A stretch of 64,000 bases of DNA from JBGPEQ01 sp050180895 (lineage in GTDB: Bacteria > Pseudomonadota > Alphaproteobacteria > Dongiales > Dongiaceae), in the NCBI GenBank assembly GCA_050180895.1, contig JBFXDS010000006.1:62001-126000 (forward strand), read 5' to 3'. Positions 14,121-22,543 of this stretch are shown one piece after another. The notes under the pieces were generated by a model, which did not search any database, had not been told where the DNA came from, and saw only the letters and a program-made list of their open reading frames with translations. Made by a program: the position numbers and the translations under genes. Within the stretch, counting starts at the first letter, position 1; each line of letters opens with the position of its first letter.

Positions 14121-15365
14121 TCAGGAGCGGGCCAGGCGGTCGGCCGCGGCCTTCGGCAGCAGCAGATAGTAGCGGCCCTGCTGCCGCATCGGGCCGGCAT
14201 AGCGCAGCGCGGTCTCGCCGCTGCCCCAGTAGATGTCGCCGCGCACGGCGCCCTTGATGGCACCGCCGGTGTCCTGGGCGACCATCAGCCGGCGCAGCGG
14301 CCGGCCGGCCTCGAGCGTGCCGGCGGGATAGGTGGTGTCGAGCCAGAGCGGCGCGCCCAGCGGCAGCAGGGCGGCATCGACCGCCAGGCTGCGACCCGGC
14401 GTCAGCACGACGCCCAGGCTGCCGACCGGCCCGTCGCCCGGAATCTCCCGGAAGAAGATGTAGCGGGCGTTCGCCTGCATCAGTGCCGACGCCTCCTCCG
14501 GATGGTCGCGCAGCCATTGCCGCACGGTCTGCATGCTCGCCGCCTCGCGGGTCAGCGCGCCGCGCTCGACCAGGAGCCGCCCGATGGCGGTGTAGGGATG
14601 GCCGTTGCTGGCCGCATAGCCGACGCGGACGCTGCCGCCCTCGGCGAAGTCGACCCGGCCGGAGCCTTGTACCTGAAGAAAAAACGCATCCACGACGTCC
14701 GCCACCCACAGCAGCTCGAGACCCTGGCCGGCCAACGCGCCGCCATCGATGGCCGCGCGCGTGTGATAGGGTCGCAGCCGCCCGTCGACGATCCGGCCGA
14801 CCAGCGTTTCGCCCGCGAGTTTGGGGCGAAACTCGGCCAAGTCGACGCTGACAAGGTCGGGCGGACGCTTGTAGAGCGGCACCGGATAGGCGGCGCTCGG
14901 TCGGCGGGTGCCGCGCAGGTCCGGCTCGTAGTAGCCGGTGAACAGGCCGTCGGCCCCGCCGCCGCCGGCCACGGCAAGCGGCACGAACCAGGTTTCGAGA
15001 TAGTGCCGCACGACGGCGTCCGGAGCGCCCGGCTCCGGGATCGCCCCGCAAGCCGCCCGCCAATCGCCGCCGATGCCGGCGATGCCATCCGGACCGAGCG
15101 GCTCCTCCGCCGGCTTGGCGCCGAGCGCCGCGCAACTGGCGTTCAACGCCGGGAGGGCCTCGGCGATCCGGTCCTGCGACCAACCGGCCAGATCGGCAAA
15201 GGCGGCGGGCCCCAGAGAGAGGGGGGCGCCTTCGGCCGCGGGCGACGGCGCCCGCGTCTCGCAGCCGGCCATCAGCCCCAGGATGACGAGCAGGCAGCAT
15301 CGATCAACCCCTCGGAGACGGAAGCGGCGACCGCGCCGCCGAGCCGGACGAAACCGGCGGATCAT
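14121..15365 (-). CDS. mltA: Membrane-bound lytic murein transglycosylase A
   Basis: A 414-residue lipoprotein that cleaves peptidoglycan glycan strands to 1,6-anhydro products. An arginine-rich N-terminus precedes a hydrophobic stretch and a lipobox LMAGC with Cys35. The MltA domain includes FTGYYEPDLRG, YKRPPDLVSVDLAEF and FFLQVQGSGRV; the C-terminal 3D domain carries VAQDTGGAIKGAVRGDIYWG with the catalytic Asp. The ending LLPKAAADRLARS is normal. It starts 3 bases after the Tim44-like gene and is clearly its operon partner, the usual alphaproteobacterial arrangement. Confidence 0.94.
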   Translation of the reverse strand: MIRRFRPARRRGRRFRLRGVDRCCLLVILGLMAGCETRAPSPAAEGAPLSLGPAAFADLAGWSQDRIAEALPALNASCAALGAKPAEEPLGPDGIAGIGGDWRAACGAIPEPGAPDAVVRHYLETWFVPLAVAGGGGADGLFTGYYEPDLRGTRRPSAAYPVPLYKRPPDLVSVDLAEFRPKLAGETLVGRIVDGRLRPYHTRAAIDGGALAGQGLELLWVADVVDAFFLQVQGSGRVDFAEGGSVRVGYAASNGHPYTAIGRLLVERGALTREAASMQTVRQWLRDHPEEASALMQANARYIFFREIPGDGPVGSLGVVLTPGRSLAVDAALLPLGAPLWLDTTYPAGTLEAGRPLRRLMVAQDTGGAIKGAVRGDIYWGSGETALRYAGPMRQQGRYYLLLPKAAADRLARS

Positions 15366-15368
15366 CCG

Positions 15369-16073
15369 TCAGTTCGAGCTGCGAGTGGCGATCAACGTCC
15401 AGTTGGGGTCGCGCGCCCGGGTGTTGCGCGCAAAGGTCCAGATGTCCGTCACGGAAGCAACGGTCGACGGATCGCCCTCGACGACCTGACCGTCGGCGCT
15501 GCGGGTGACATTGATCTGATCGGAGACGATCTTCGCGGTGACCACCGCGTTGCGGCCCTGGAGATCGGCTTCGATCAGGTCGGCCGCGGTGATGGCAACG
15601 AGCGTCGTTTCCAGGGTTTCCCCGGCCCGCTGTCGCGACTTGATCGCGTTGGCGAAGTTCTCGTAGACCTCGTCGTTGAGCAGCGGCCGCAACGTCGCGG
15701 TATCGCCCTTGGCAAAAGACGAAATGATCATTTCGAACGCGGCGCGCGCGCCGGCCAGAAACGAGGCCGAATCGAACTGAGGATCGACGCTGCGAATCTT
15801 GCCGATGCCTGCCTGCAGAGACCCGGCCGCGTCGCCTGTCGAGGATGCCGGAGCCGAGGTGGTCGGCGTAACGACCGAATCCTCGCCGCGACCCGGCCCG
15901 CTGCGCTCCGGTAGGGGGACGACCGTGTCGCGACGCTGATCGTCATTGGCAACGCCGGCGAACGGATCCCGGTGCTGTTCATGACCTGTGCGTCGACCCA
16001 GGACCTTGTAAAGCCGCGCCACAAGGAACACGGCCACCATCGCCAGAATGATGATGTCGATGCCGCTACCCAT
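15369..16073 (-). CDS. Tim44-like membrane-anchored protein
   Basis: A 234-residue protein with one N-terminal membrane anchor (DIIILAMVAVFLVARLY, residues 5-21), a Ser/Thr/Pro-rich linker (about 45-85) and a C-terminal Tim44/TimA-like domain (SFLAGARAAFEMIISSFAKG, then LRPLLNDEVYENFANAI and the final WTFARNTRARDPNWTLIATR). This is the alphaproteobacterial relative of mitochondrial Tim44; the bacterial role is not settled, and envelope or translocation-related functions have been proposed. It is first in a minus-strand run with mltA and faces the phosphatase gene divergently over about 226 bp. Confidence 0.9.
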   Translation of the reverse strand: MGSGIDIIILAMVAVFLVARLYKVLGRRTGHEQHRDPFAGVANDDQRRDTVVPLPERSGPGRGEDSVVTPTTSAPASSTGDAAGSLQAGIGKIRSVDPQFDSASFLAGARAAFEMIISSFAKGDTATLRPLLNDEVYENFANAIKSRQRAGETLETTLVAITAADLIEADLQGRNAVVTAKIVSDQINVTRSADGQVVEGDPSTVASVTDIWTFARNTRARDPNWTLIATRSSN

Positions 16074-16299
16074 GTTCGCCTACTTGTGGATGCGTTCCAC
16101 GCTGGTTGACGCCGATGCGCAGGCCGTCGCTCAAGTCGACTGGACCATGCCGGACGATTGCAGTAGACCACCCGCGGACGCGGCTGTGTGGGAGCCTTGG
16201 TCCCGCGCCCGAGTGTCCATCTGATAACATGGGCAATCGCGGGAAAAAGAGCAAGCTTGGGGGTGCCGGAAGCGCCAGTTTTCGCCCCGGAGGCGGGTT

Positions 16300-16854
16300 T
16301 TGATCCTTGTTCGTCACGGCCAATCCGAGTGGAACGCGGTCTATGGCCGCACCCGCGTCGATCCCAACATTCCGGACCCGCCGTTAACCAGCGAGGGGCG
16401 ACGTCAGGCCGCCGAGGTTGCCGAGGTCCTGGCGGACTTGCGGATCCAGCGCCTGCTGGCGAGCCCCTATGTCCGGACGCTCGAAACCGCCGAGATCATC
16501 GCCGGCCGGCTGAATCTGCCGATCATGGTCGAGCCCTTGGTCCGTGAACGCGCCGCGTTCAGCTGCGACATCGGCACGCCGCGCAGCCGGCTGGCGGTGC
16601 GCTGGCCGCGGCTGGCGTTCGATCACGTCGATGAAGTCTGGTGGTCGGGGGCCGAGGAGAGCGACGCGCAGCTCGACGATCGCTGCAGCAGGTTCCGCGC
16701 GACCGCACAGGGCCTGCGGGACTGGCGGCATGTTGCCGTCGTCACCCATTGGGGATTCATCCGCGGCATCGCCGGGATCGAGGCGCGAAACGGGGAATGG
16801 ATCCGTTTCGATCCGCATCTCGAGTCCGCGGAACGGACCTCAGCCGCTGATTGA
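16300..16854 (+). CDS. Histidine phosphatase family protein
   Basis: A 184-residue phosphoglycerate-mutase-like protein. The catalytic LVRHGQSEWN is right at the N-terminus (His6), the YVRTLETAEIIAG segment supplies the second Arg, and VVTHWGFIRGI supplies the distal His. The start is TTG 16300 with GGAGG at 16289-16293, 6 nt upstream; no ATG is available before the RHG motif. In related genomes the gene in this slot beside secB is often fxsA, so this may be a local replacement. It is followed by secB 97 nt downstream on the same strand. Substrate unknown. Confidence 0.85.
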   Translation: MILVRHGQSEWNAVYGRTRVDPNIPDPPLTSEGRRQAAEVAEVLADLRIQRLLASPYVRTLETAEIIAGRLNLPIMVEPLVRERAAFSCDIGTPRSRLAVRWPRLAFDHVDEVWWSGAEESDAQLDDRCSRFRATAQGLRDWRHVAVVTHWGFIRGIAGIEARNGEWIRFDPHLESAERTSAAD

Positions 16855-16950
16855 GCCGGCAACACTTCCGTGGTAGCCAGGGTCCGCTTGGCGGGAGCCG
16901 CTGTTTCCTCGACTCCGAACCGCCGCCGATCGAATCGACAACCGGGACAT

Positions 16951-17448
16951 ATGATGCAGGATCAAGCGACCGACTCTCCCCTCGCGCGTGCTTCGCTTCG
17001 GGGCGTACCCATAACTGTGACCGCCCAGTACATCAAGGACCTGTCGTTCGAGAACCCGGGCGCGCCGGACAGCATCGGCGCCGCGACCGAGTTGCGCCAG
17101 GGCGCCGTGAGCGTCGATGTCCGCGTCATCCCGCTGAGCGGACCAAGCTACGAGATCGTGCTGCGCGTCAAGGTTGAGGCCAGCCACGAGGACAAGACCA
17201 TCTATCTGCTGGAGCTGGAGTATGGCGGGGTCGTGCAGATCGGCGACGTCCCGGCGGAAACCGTCGAGCCCCTACTGATGATCGAGGGTCCACGGCTCCT
17301 GTTTCCGTATGCGCGGGCGATCGTCACGGCGGTGACGCGCGACGGCGGCTTCGCGCCGCTGTTGATCAATCCGATCGATTTCGCCGCCCTCTACCGCGAC
17401 TTCAAGCGAAAGAACCGCGACACGGCGCCAGAGGCCGCGAGCGCCTGA
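16951..17448 (+). CDS. secB: Protein-export chaperone SecB
   Basis: A 165-residue cytosolic chaperone that keeps preproteins unfolded and hands them to SecA. The family's QYIKDLSFENPGAPDS motif is at about residues 23-38, followed by the LELEYGGVVQIGDVP strand and LLFPYARAIVTAVTRDGGFAPLLINPIDF. Two adjacent ATGs (16951, 16954) are the likely starts; the upstream extension to 16870 has no domain character. Convergent with dnaQ, 18 nt between stops. The position beside dnaQ-coaE-aroE-maf is the conserved alphaproteobacterial order. Confidence 0.96.
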   Translation: MMQDQATDSPLARASLRGVPITVTAQYIKDLSFENPGAPDSIGAATELRQGAVSVDVRVIPLSGPSYEIVLRVKVEASHEDKTIYLLELEYGGVVQIGDVPAETVEPLLMIEGPRLLFPYARAIVTAVTRDGGFAPLLINPIDFAALYRDFKRKNRDTAPEAASA

Positions 17449-17466
17449 CGAGCGACGTGCGCCGTC

Positions 17467-18138
17467 TCAATGCGACCAGATCGGATCGCTGAGCTGCGCG
17501 ACGAGGAGCAGATGGGCCGCAAGCTCGGCTTCGGTGGGCGCATGCGGCCGCGGCCCGCGCGCCGTGCGCACGCCGGTCGCGACGATCACAGCGACATGAT
17601 CGCTGACGCTCAGCTCGAGGCCGGCTTGGCGCCCGCCGATGAGTTCGAGATAGACGCATGCAAGCAGCTCCGTATCGAGCAGGGCGCCATGCTTGGTCCG
17701 CGTCGTGTTGTCGATGGCAAAGCGGCGACAGAGCGCATCCAGGCTTGCCGGCGCGCCCGGGAACTTCTGGCGCGCCATCGCCAGCGTATCGACGATCCGC
17801 TGCTGCGGGAACGGCGGGCGATCGAGCCGCACGAACTCCGCATTCAGGAACCCGATGTCGAACTCGGCGTTGTGAATGACCACCGGCGCCTCGTCGATGA
17901 ACGACAGGAGCTCATCGGCGATCTCCGCGAAGCGCGGCTTGTCCCCGAGGAATTCGGCCGACAGACCATGGACGGCGATGGCATCTGCCGGCACATCGCG
18001 CTCGGGATTCACATAGCGCTGGAAATGGCGCCCGGTCGGGATGTGATTGAGCAGCTCCAGGCACGCGATTTCGACGACCCGATGACCGGCCGTCGGATCG
18101 AGGCCGGTGGTTTCGGTATCGAGTACGATCTCACGCAT
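17467..18138 (-). CDS. dnaQ: DNA polymerase III epsilon subunit (3'-5' proofreading exonuclease)
   Basis: A 223-residue proofreading subunit of the replicative polymerase. The DEDDh residues are visible: DTETTGLDP at the N-terminus (Exo I), HNAEFDIGFLNAEF (Exo II) and HGALLDTELLACVYLEL (Exo III, His-x4-Asp). The C-terminal 50 residues form the tail that contacts the alpha subunit. ATG 18138 starts right at MREIVLDTETTG; it overlaps the end of coaE by 8 nt. Last gene of the ppsR-maf-aroE-coaE-dnaQ operon. Confidence 0.95.
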   Translation of the reverse strand: MREIVLDTETTGLDPTAGHRVVEIACLELLNHIPTGRHFQRYVNPERDVPADAIAVHGLSAEFLGDKPRFAEIADELLSFIDEAPVVIHNAEFDIGFLNAEFVRLDRPPFPQQRIVDTLAMARQKFPGAPASLDALCRRFAIDNTTRTKHGALLDTELLACVYLELIGGRQAGLELSVSDHVAVIVATGVRTARGPRPHAPTEAELAAHLLLVAQLSDPIWSH

Positions 18139-18760
18139 GCGCGCCGTACTTTCCTGTCCGTTTCCCACGCCCACATCGGCGCATCAATGTGACGACACGA
18201 CCGAGCGCGCGCAAGCCCGTGTGTCGATCCAGACCCGTCGGCACCACGAAGTCCGCCAGCCGCTGCTTTCTCTCGTCAGGCATCTGGCGGGCGAGGATGG
18301 CCGCCAGCCGCGCCGGCGTCATGCCTGGCCGGGCGAGAACCCGGGCCGCCTGGACGAAGCGCGGCGCGCTGACGACGATGACGGCATCGCAACGCTTCGC
18401 GCCGCCGGTTTCGAACAGCAGAGGGATATCCAGGGCCACGACAGATCGGCGTTGCGCACGGGCGCGTCCAAGAAATCGCCGGGCGGCGATCCCTACACGT
18501 GGGTGCAGGATCGCTTCGAGCCGGCGCAGCGCCGCTTCGTCCCCGAACACGCGCCGGCCGAGCTCCCGACGATCGACCCCACCGTCGCGGACGACGCCGG
18601 GGAAGGCCGACTCCACCGCCGCGATCGTCGCGCGATCGTCGCGCAGCAATCGGTGGACCTCGGCGTCGGCGTCGTGCACGGGCACGCCGAGGCGGCGGAG
18701 GATGTCGGCCGCCCGGGTCTTGCCCATGCCGATCGATCCGGTGACGCCGAGGACGCGCAT
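18131..18760 (-). CDS. coaE: Dephospho-CoA kinase
   Basis: A 209-residue kinase catalysing the last step of coenzyme A synthesis, phosphorylation of the 3'-hydroxyl of dephospho-CoA. The P-loop GVTGSIGMGKT is at residues 5-15, DADAEVHRLL follows, and the ILHPRV and LDIPLLFE segments typical of CoaE are present. ATG 18760 is preferred; an in-frame ATG 18772 adds four residues. It lies 20 nt after aroE and overlaps dnaQ by 8 nt. Confidence 0.95.
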   Translation of the reverse strand: MRVLGVTGSIGMGKTRAADILRRLGVPVHDADAEVHRLLRDDRATIAAVESAFPGVVRDGGVDRRELGRRVFGDEAALRRLEAILHPRVGIAARRFLGRARAQRRSVVALDIPLLFETGGAKRCDAVIVVSAPRFVQAARVLARPGMTPARLAAILARQMPDERKQRLADFVVPTGLDRHTGLRALGRVVTLMRRCGRGKRTGKYGAHA

Positions 18761-18780
18761 GGATCGCCGCATCCGCCGGC

Positions 18781-19656
18781 TCAGCCCGGTTCGTCCAGGA
18801 CGAAACGGCGAAGGTCCGGCGCGACCTCGGGGTCGACACCGAACCAGGCGGCAAATCCCGGCCGCGCCTGATGCAGCAGCATCCCCAGCCCGTCCACCGC
18901 CGGGTTGCCCCGCGCGCGCGCCGCGGCCAGAAGCGGCGTTTCGAGCGGCGAATAGACGATGTCGTTGACGACCGCTTGCAGCGGCAGCCGCTCGAGCGGC
19001 AGATCGAGCGGCGGCTGTCCGGTCATGCCGAGCGTCGTGGCGTTCACGAGCAGCGCCGCATCGGCCAGCGCCGTGGCGCGGTCGTCCCAGCCGCGGACCC
19101 GGATGCGACCGCCGAGATCCGCGGCCAAGCGCTCGGCGCGTTCGATGGTGCGATTGAGGAGGCGAAGATCCGGCACGCCCAGGTCGAGCAAGGTCGCACC
19201 GATGGCGCGGGCGGCCCCGCCGGCACCCAGCACCACGGCCGGGCCCGCATCGGCCCGCCACTCCCGGACCGCGGCGCGCAGGTTCTCGACGAAGCCGAAT
19301 CCGTCGGTGTTGCGGCCCTCGAGCGTGCCGTCCTCCAGGACGACGACCGTGTTGACGGCGCCGATCCGCAGCGCTTCGCCGCTCGCCCGGTCGACCGCGA
19401 CCAGTGCCGCCTCTTTGTGCGGCAGCGTAACGTTGGCACCGGCGAAGCCCAGCATCGGCAAGGCCCGCAGCGCGGCCGTAAACTGCGCGGGCCGCACCGG
19501 CAAAGGAATATACGCACCGTCGATGCGGTACTGCCGCAGCCAATAGCCATGCAGGCGGGGCGAACGCGAGTGGGCGACAGGCCAGCCCATCACCCCGGCG
19601 ATGCGGCTGCGACCGCTCAGCGTCGCACCACCCGCTGTTGGAGCCGCAGCGCTCAC
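18781..19656 (-). CDS. aroE: Shikimate dehydrogenase
   Basis: A 291-residue NADPH-dependent enzyme reducing 3-dehydroshikimate to shikimate in aromatic amino-acid synthesis. Motifs: GWPVAHSRSPRLHGYWL (shikimate binding), ANVTLPHKEAAL with catalytic Lys, GRNTDGFGFVENL, the NADP loop VLGAGGAARAI, and GLGMLLHQARPGFAAW near the C-terminus. It begins with ATG 19656 overlapping the maf stop (ATGA). Confidence 0.96.
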   Translation of the reverse strand: MSAAAPTAGGATLSGRSRIAGVMGWPVAHSRSPRLHGYWLRQYRIDGAYIPLPVRPAQFTAALRALPMLGFAGANVTLPHKEAALVAVDRASGEALRIGAVNTVVVLEDGTLEGRNTDGFGFVENLRAAVREWRADAGPAVVLGAGGAARAIGATLLDLGVPDLRLLNRTIERAERLAADLGGRIRVRGWDDRATALADAALLVNATTLGMTGQPPLDLPLERLPLQAVVNDIVYSPLETPLLAAARARGNPAVDGLGMLLHQARPGFAAWFGVDPEVAPDLRRFVLDEPG

Positions 19657-20258
19657 GACCGCAGCACTCCATGCTCGCGCAGGATATCGAGCACCGGCAG
19701 CAACGGAAGGCCGAGAATGGTGAAGTAGTCGCCATCGATATCGGCGAACAGCTGCGCGCCCAGCCCCTCCAGCTGATAGCCGCCGACCGACGACGGCGCG
19801 GATGCGGCCGCGCGCAGATACTCGTCGAGAAACGTCTCGCTGAAGTCGCGCATGGTCAGGCTGGCCCGTCCCAGGTGGTGCCAGAGGCGCCGGCCGTCAC
19901 GCGTCAGCACGATGGCGCTGACGAGCCGGTGCTGCCGTCCCCGCAATGCCAGCAGCTGGCGGCGCGCGCCCGCCGGATCGGCCGGCTTGTCGAAAAGGAT
20001 GCCGTTGCACTCCAAGACCTGATCGGCGCCAAGCACGAGGGCGCCGGCATGGCGCCGGGAGATGCGCTGTGCCTTCAACTCCGCCAGCGCCTCCGCCGTG
20101 GCGGCGGCGCCAGCGCCGGCCGTGCGAAGCGACGCCTTCGCCTCCGCCTCGTCGATTGCCGCCGCGTCGACGATGATCGGCACGCCGGCGGCCCGCAGCA
20201 GCGCGGCCCGGATGGCGCTTGCCGACGCCAGGACGAGGGGCGGGGATGCGGTTATCAC
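19653..20258 (-). CDS. maf: Maf-family nucleotide pyrophosphatase
   Basis: A 201-residue house-cleaning pyrophosphatase that removes non-canonical nucleoside triphosphates. The N-terminal LASASAIRAALLRAAGV corresponds to the family's LASxSPRR motif, here with Ala-Ile in place of Pro-Arg, which is a variant seen in part of the family. LGADQVLECNGILFDKP and FDIDGDYFTILGLPLLPVLDIL-like segments are in place. The start is GTG 20258, overlapping the ppsR stop (GTGA). A longer frame runs upstream inside ppsR and is a shadow. Confidence 0.92.
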   Translation of the reverse strand: MITASPPLVLASASAIRAALLRAAGVPIIVDAAAIDEAEAKASLRTAGAGAAATAEALAELKAQRISRRHAGALVLGADQVLECNGILFDKPADPAGARRQLLALRGRQHRLVSAIVLTRDGRRLWHHLGRASLTMRDFSETFLDEYLRAAASAPSSVGGYQLEGLGAQLFADIDGDYFTILGLPLLPVLDILREHGVLRS

Positions 20259-21109
20259 GAGTCGAGGACGGCGTCGTCGCCGCGGTGCCGCGCCAGCATC
20301 TGAATGATCGTCGCCGCCGTTTCCTCGATCGATCGCCGCGTCACGTCGATGACCGGCCAGCGATTCTCCGAGCACAGACGCCGCGCTGCCGCCACCTCCT
20401 TGCGCACGACCTCCGGATCGACATAGTCCGTCGCCTCGGCATGGGCGAGCATGTTCAGGCGGTTGCGCCGGATCTGCACGAGCTGCGCCGGGTCCTTCGT
20501 GAGGCCGACGATCAGCGTGCGCCGCGCCGCCAGCAGCTCGCCGGGCAGCGGGCATCCGGGCACTACCGGCACGTTGGCCGCCTTGATGCCGCGGTTGGCC
20601 AGGTAGATGCAGGTCGGCGTCTTGGAGGTGCGAGAAACGCCGACCAGGATGACATCGGCATCGTCATATTCATGGCTCAACTGGCCGTCGTCATGGCTGA
20701 GGGCGAAGCTCATGGCGTCGATGCGGCTGAAATACTCGGCATCGAGCTCGTGCTGGCGCCCCGGGCGGCCGCTGCTCTGCATCCCAAGGTAGCTGCCGAG
20801 CGCGCCGATCACCGGGTCGAGCACGGGAATGCACGGCACCTGCAGCCGCCGGCATCCCTCCTGCAGCAGCGCCCGTAGCCGCTCGTTGACCATGGTAAAC
20901 AGGACCGGTCCGGGATTGGCGCCGATGCCGCCGATCACCTTCTCCATCTGGCCGGGCGTGCGGATCAGCGACCAAGTATGCTCCACCGGCTCGATCCCCT
21001 CGAACTGCACCAAGCAGGCGCGCGCCACACTGTTGATGGTCTCGCCGGTAGCGTCCGAAACGAGATGGAGATGAAAGCTCCGGGGTATTCCTTCGGGCTC
21101 CGCAGGCAC
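20255..21109 (-). CDS. ppsR: Pyruvate, phosphate dikinase regulatory protein (DUF299 family)
   Basis: A 284-residue bifunctional ADP-dependent kinase/phosphorylase that switches pyruvate phosphate dikinase (or PEP synthase) on and off. The N-terminal FHLHLVSDATGETINSVARA and the P-loop GVSRTSKTPTCIYLANRG (about residues 154-171) are diagnostic. This family member sits beside the replication origin in Caulobacter and Rickettsia (the RP001 gene). It is the first gene of a five-gene overlapped operon and reads away from hemE; the 385-bp gap between them is the predicted origin. Confidence 0.94.
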   Translation of the reverse strand: MPAEPEGIPRSFHLHLVSDATGETINSVARACLVQFEGIEPVEHTWSLIRTPGQMEKVIGGIGANPGPVLFTMVNERLRALLQEGCRRLQVPCIPVLDPVIGALGSYLGMQSSGRPGRQHELDAEYFSRIDAMSFALSHDDGQLSHEYDDADVILVGVSRTSKTPTCIYLANRGIKAANVPVVPGCPLPGELLAARRTLIVGLTKDPAQLVQIRRNRLNMLAHAEATDYVDPEVVRKEVAAARRLCSENRWPVIDVTRRSIEETAATIIQMLARHRGDDAVLDS

Positions 21110-21127
21110 GTCGAATCCTCTGCAATC

Positions 21128-21136
21128 CGTGGATAA
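21128..21136 (-). promoter_or_regulatory. DnaA box
   Basis: Minus strand TTATCCACG, one mismatch to TTATCCACA, 19 nt upstream of the ppsR start codon inside the predicted origin. Confidence 0.6.
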
Positions 21137-21394
21137 CCGGCCGTTCGCGGCCGTGTCGCCGATTCCTTACCATATTCGCAAAAATGCTGCCGACAGTCAT
21201 TCACCGGCACGGCGATGGACGCGAAAACCGGGGATAGCGTCGACAATGTCCCATTCGGCGATAGCCGGAGGCTATCTACCCACAGACACGATGCCGCCAA
21301 GGCGCCGATGCCGCCTGCCTCCCTGCCGTGTTGTCCCGATGATTCACGATCCCGATCCGGCAAACACCGTACAATATATGAATCCGCGGCATTG

Positions 21395-21419
21395 CCGGGG
21401 GATAGCGACCTATCCCCGG
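21395..21419. repeat. Hairpin with GATAG/CTATC arms in the predicted origin
   Basis: CCGGGGGATAG and CTATCCCCGG arms separated by a few bases. A smaller one, GATAGCC-GGAG-GCTATC-like, is at 21260-21276. The GATAG word also occurs near 21232. These could be binding sites for an origin regulator. Confidence 0.5.
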
Positions 21420-21494
21420 TTTACCAGCCGCCAACAATCCACTCCAACCCTTATGATTAATATACTAGGAAGAAGAGAGCAGCTCCCAAGAACC

Positions 21495-22535
21495 ATGGCG
21501 CCTCCGAAAAACCTCGTCCGTGCCCTGCGCCGCCAACCCGTCCCGCACGTGCCGATCTGGCTGATGCGCCAAGCCGGCCGCTACCTGCCGGAATACCGTG
21601 CCCTGCGCGAGCAGGCGCCAAGCTTCCTCGAGATGTGCCTGACGCCGGAGCTGGCGACGGAAGTGACGCTGCAGCCGGTCCGGCGCTACCCACTGGATGC
21701 TGCCATCATCTTCTCCGACATCCTGGTCGTGCCGTACGCACTCGGCCAGCACGTAACGTTCGTCGAGGGACAGGGCCCTCTGCTTGAGCCGATCCGGCGT
21801 GCCGAGCAGCTGCGGGAGCTGTCGCCAGCGCGGGTTCCGCAGCTGCTGGCACCGGTCGCTGCGGCGATCGCTGCCGTGCGGCGCGCGTTGCCGGCGAAGG
21901 TCGCGCTGATCGGCTTCGCCGGTGCGCCCTGGACGGTCGCCACCTACATGATTGAAGGCCGCAGCGGCAGCGATTTCGCAGCCGTCAAGGGCTGGGCCTA
22001 TCGGCAACCCGACTCCTTCGATGCCCTCATCACGCTGCTTGTCGAGGCCACCAGCGCCTATCTCCTGCAGCAGATCGAAGCCGGCGCCGAGGTTCTGCAG
22101 ATCTTCGACAGCTGGGCTGGCGTACTATCGGCGCCGGCGCTGGAGCGCTGGGGCCTTCGGCCGACGGTGGAGATCGTCCGCCGCGTCCGCGGAGCGCATC
22201 CGCAGGTGCCCGTGATCGTCTTCCCGCGCGGCATTGGCGCCTCCTACAAGCGCTATGCGACCGACTGCGGCTGCGACGGCCTCGGCCTCGATACGACTGT
22301 GCCGCCGACCTGGGCGGAGGCCGAGCTGCAGCCGTTGGCATGCTTGCAGGGCAATCTCGATCCGCTGGCGCTCCTTGCCGGCGGCGACGCGATGCAGGCG
22401 GAGACGACGGAGATCCTTCGCAGCCTCGGCAATGGGCCATTCATCTTCAACCTCGGCCACGGCATCCTGCCGCAGACGCCGCCCGAGCATGTGGCCGAGC
22501 TGTGCCGGCTGGTGAAAGGCTGGGCGCGGGAGTGA
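21495..22535 (+). CDS. hemE: Uroporphyrinogen decarboxylase
   Basis: A 346-residue cytosolic enzyme converting uroporphyrinogen III to coproporphyrinogen III. The N-terminal PIWLMRQAGRYLPEYR with the substrate-binding arginines, SDILVVPYALGQ, GFAGAPWTVATYMIEG, and the C-terminal FNLGHGILPQTPPEHV are family signatures. ATG 21495 was chosen; the frame is open further upstream through the origin region but without domain content. It is followed 8 nt later by hemH. The location next to oriC is conserved in alphaproteobacteria. Confidence 0.97.
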   Translation: MAPPKNLVRALRRQPVPHVPIWLMRQAGRYLPEYRALREQAPSFLEMCLTPELATEVTLQPVRRYPLDAAIIFSDILVVPYALGQHVTFVEGQGPLLEPIRRAEQLRELSPARVPQLLAPVAAAIAAVRRALPAKVALIGFAGAPWTVATYMIEGRSGSDFAAVKGWAYRQPDSFDALITLLVEATSAYLLQQIEAGAEVLQIFDSWAGVLSAPALERWGLRPTVEIVRRVRGAHPQVPVIVFPRGIGASYKRYATDCGCDGLGLDTTVPPTWAEAELQPLACLQGNLDPLALLAGGDAMQAETTEILRSLGNGPFIFNLGHGILPQTPPEHVAELCRLVKGWARE

Positions 22536-22543
22536 GGTCCGGC

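Larger units (their letters stand above)
21110..21494. other. Predicted chromosomal replication origin (oriC)
   Basis: The non-coding region between ppsR and hemE, the conserved position of the alphaproteobacterial origin (Caulobacter Cori lies between hemE and the RP001 gene). It contains a DnaA box TTATCCACG on the minus strand at 21128-21136 (8 of 9 to consensus) and weaker candidates TGATTCACG (21340-21348) and CTACCCACA (21276-21284). Four GANTC sites (21113, 21161, 21341, 21380) and several GATAG/CTATC words, some in hairpins (21260-21276, 21395-21419), are present. AT-rich stretches lie at 21368-21382 and 21448-21470. The hemE frame is open through much of it, but nothing protein-like is encoded. 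Assignment rests on position and motifs. Confidence 0.75.

Noticed and set aside
21129..21494. N-terminal extension of HemE
   Set aside because: In-frame but lacks any homologous segment and covers the predicted origin; HemE begins with its usual motif after ATG 21495.
22340..22543. In-frame upstream extension of hemH
   Set aside because: Lies inside hemE in another phase; ATG 22544 has the canonical ferrochelatase N-terminus.
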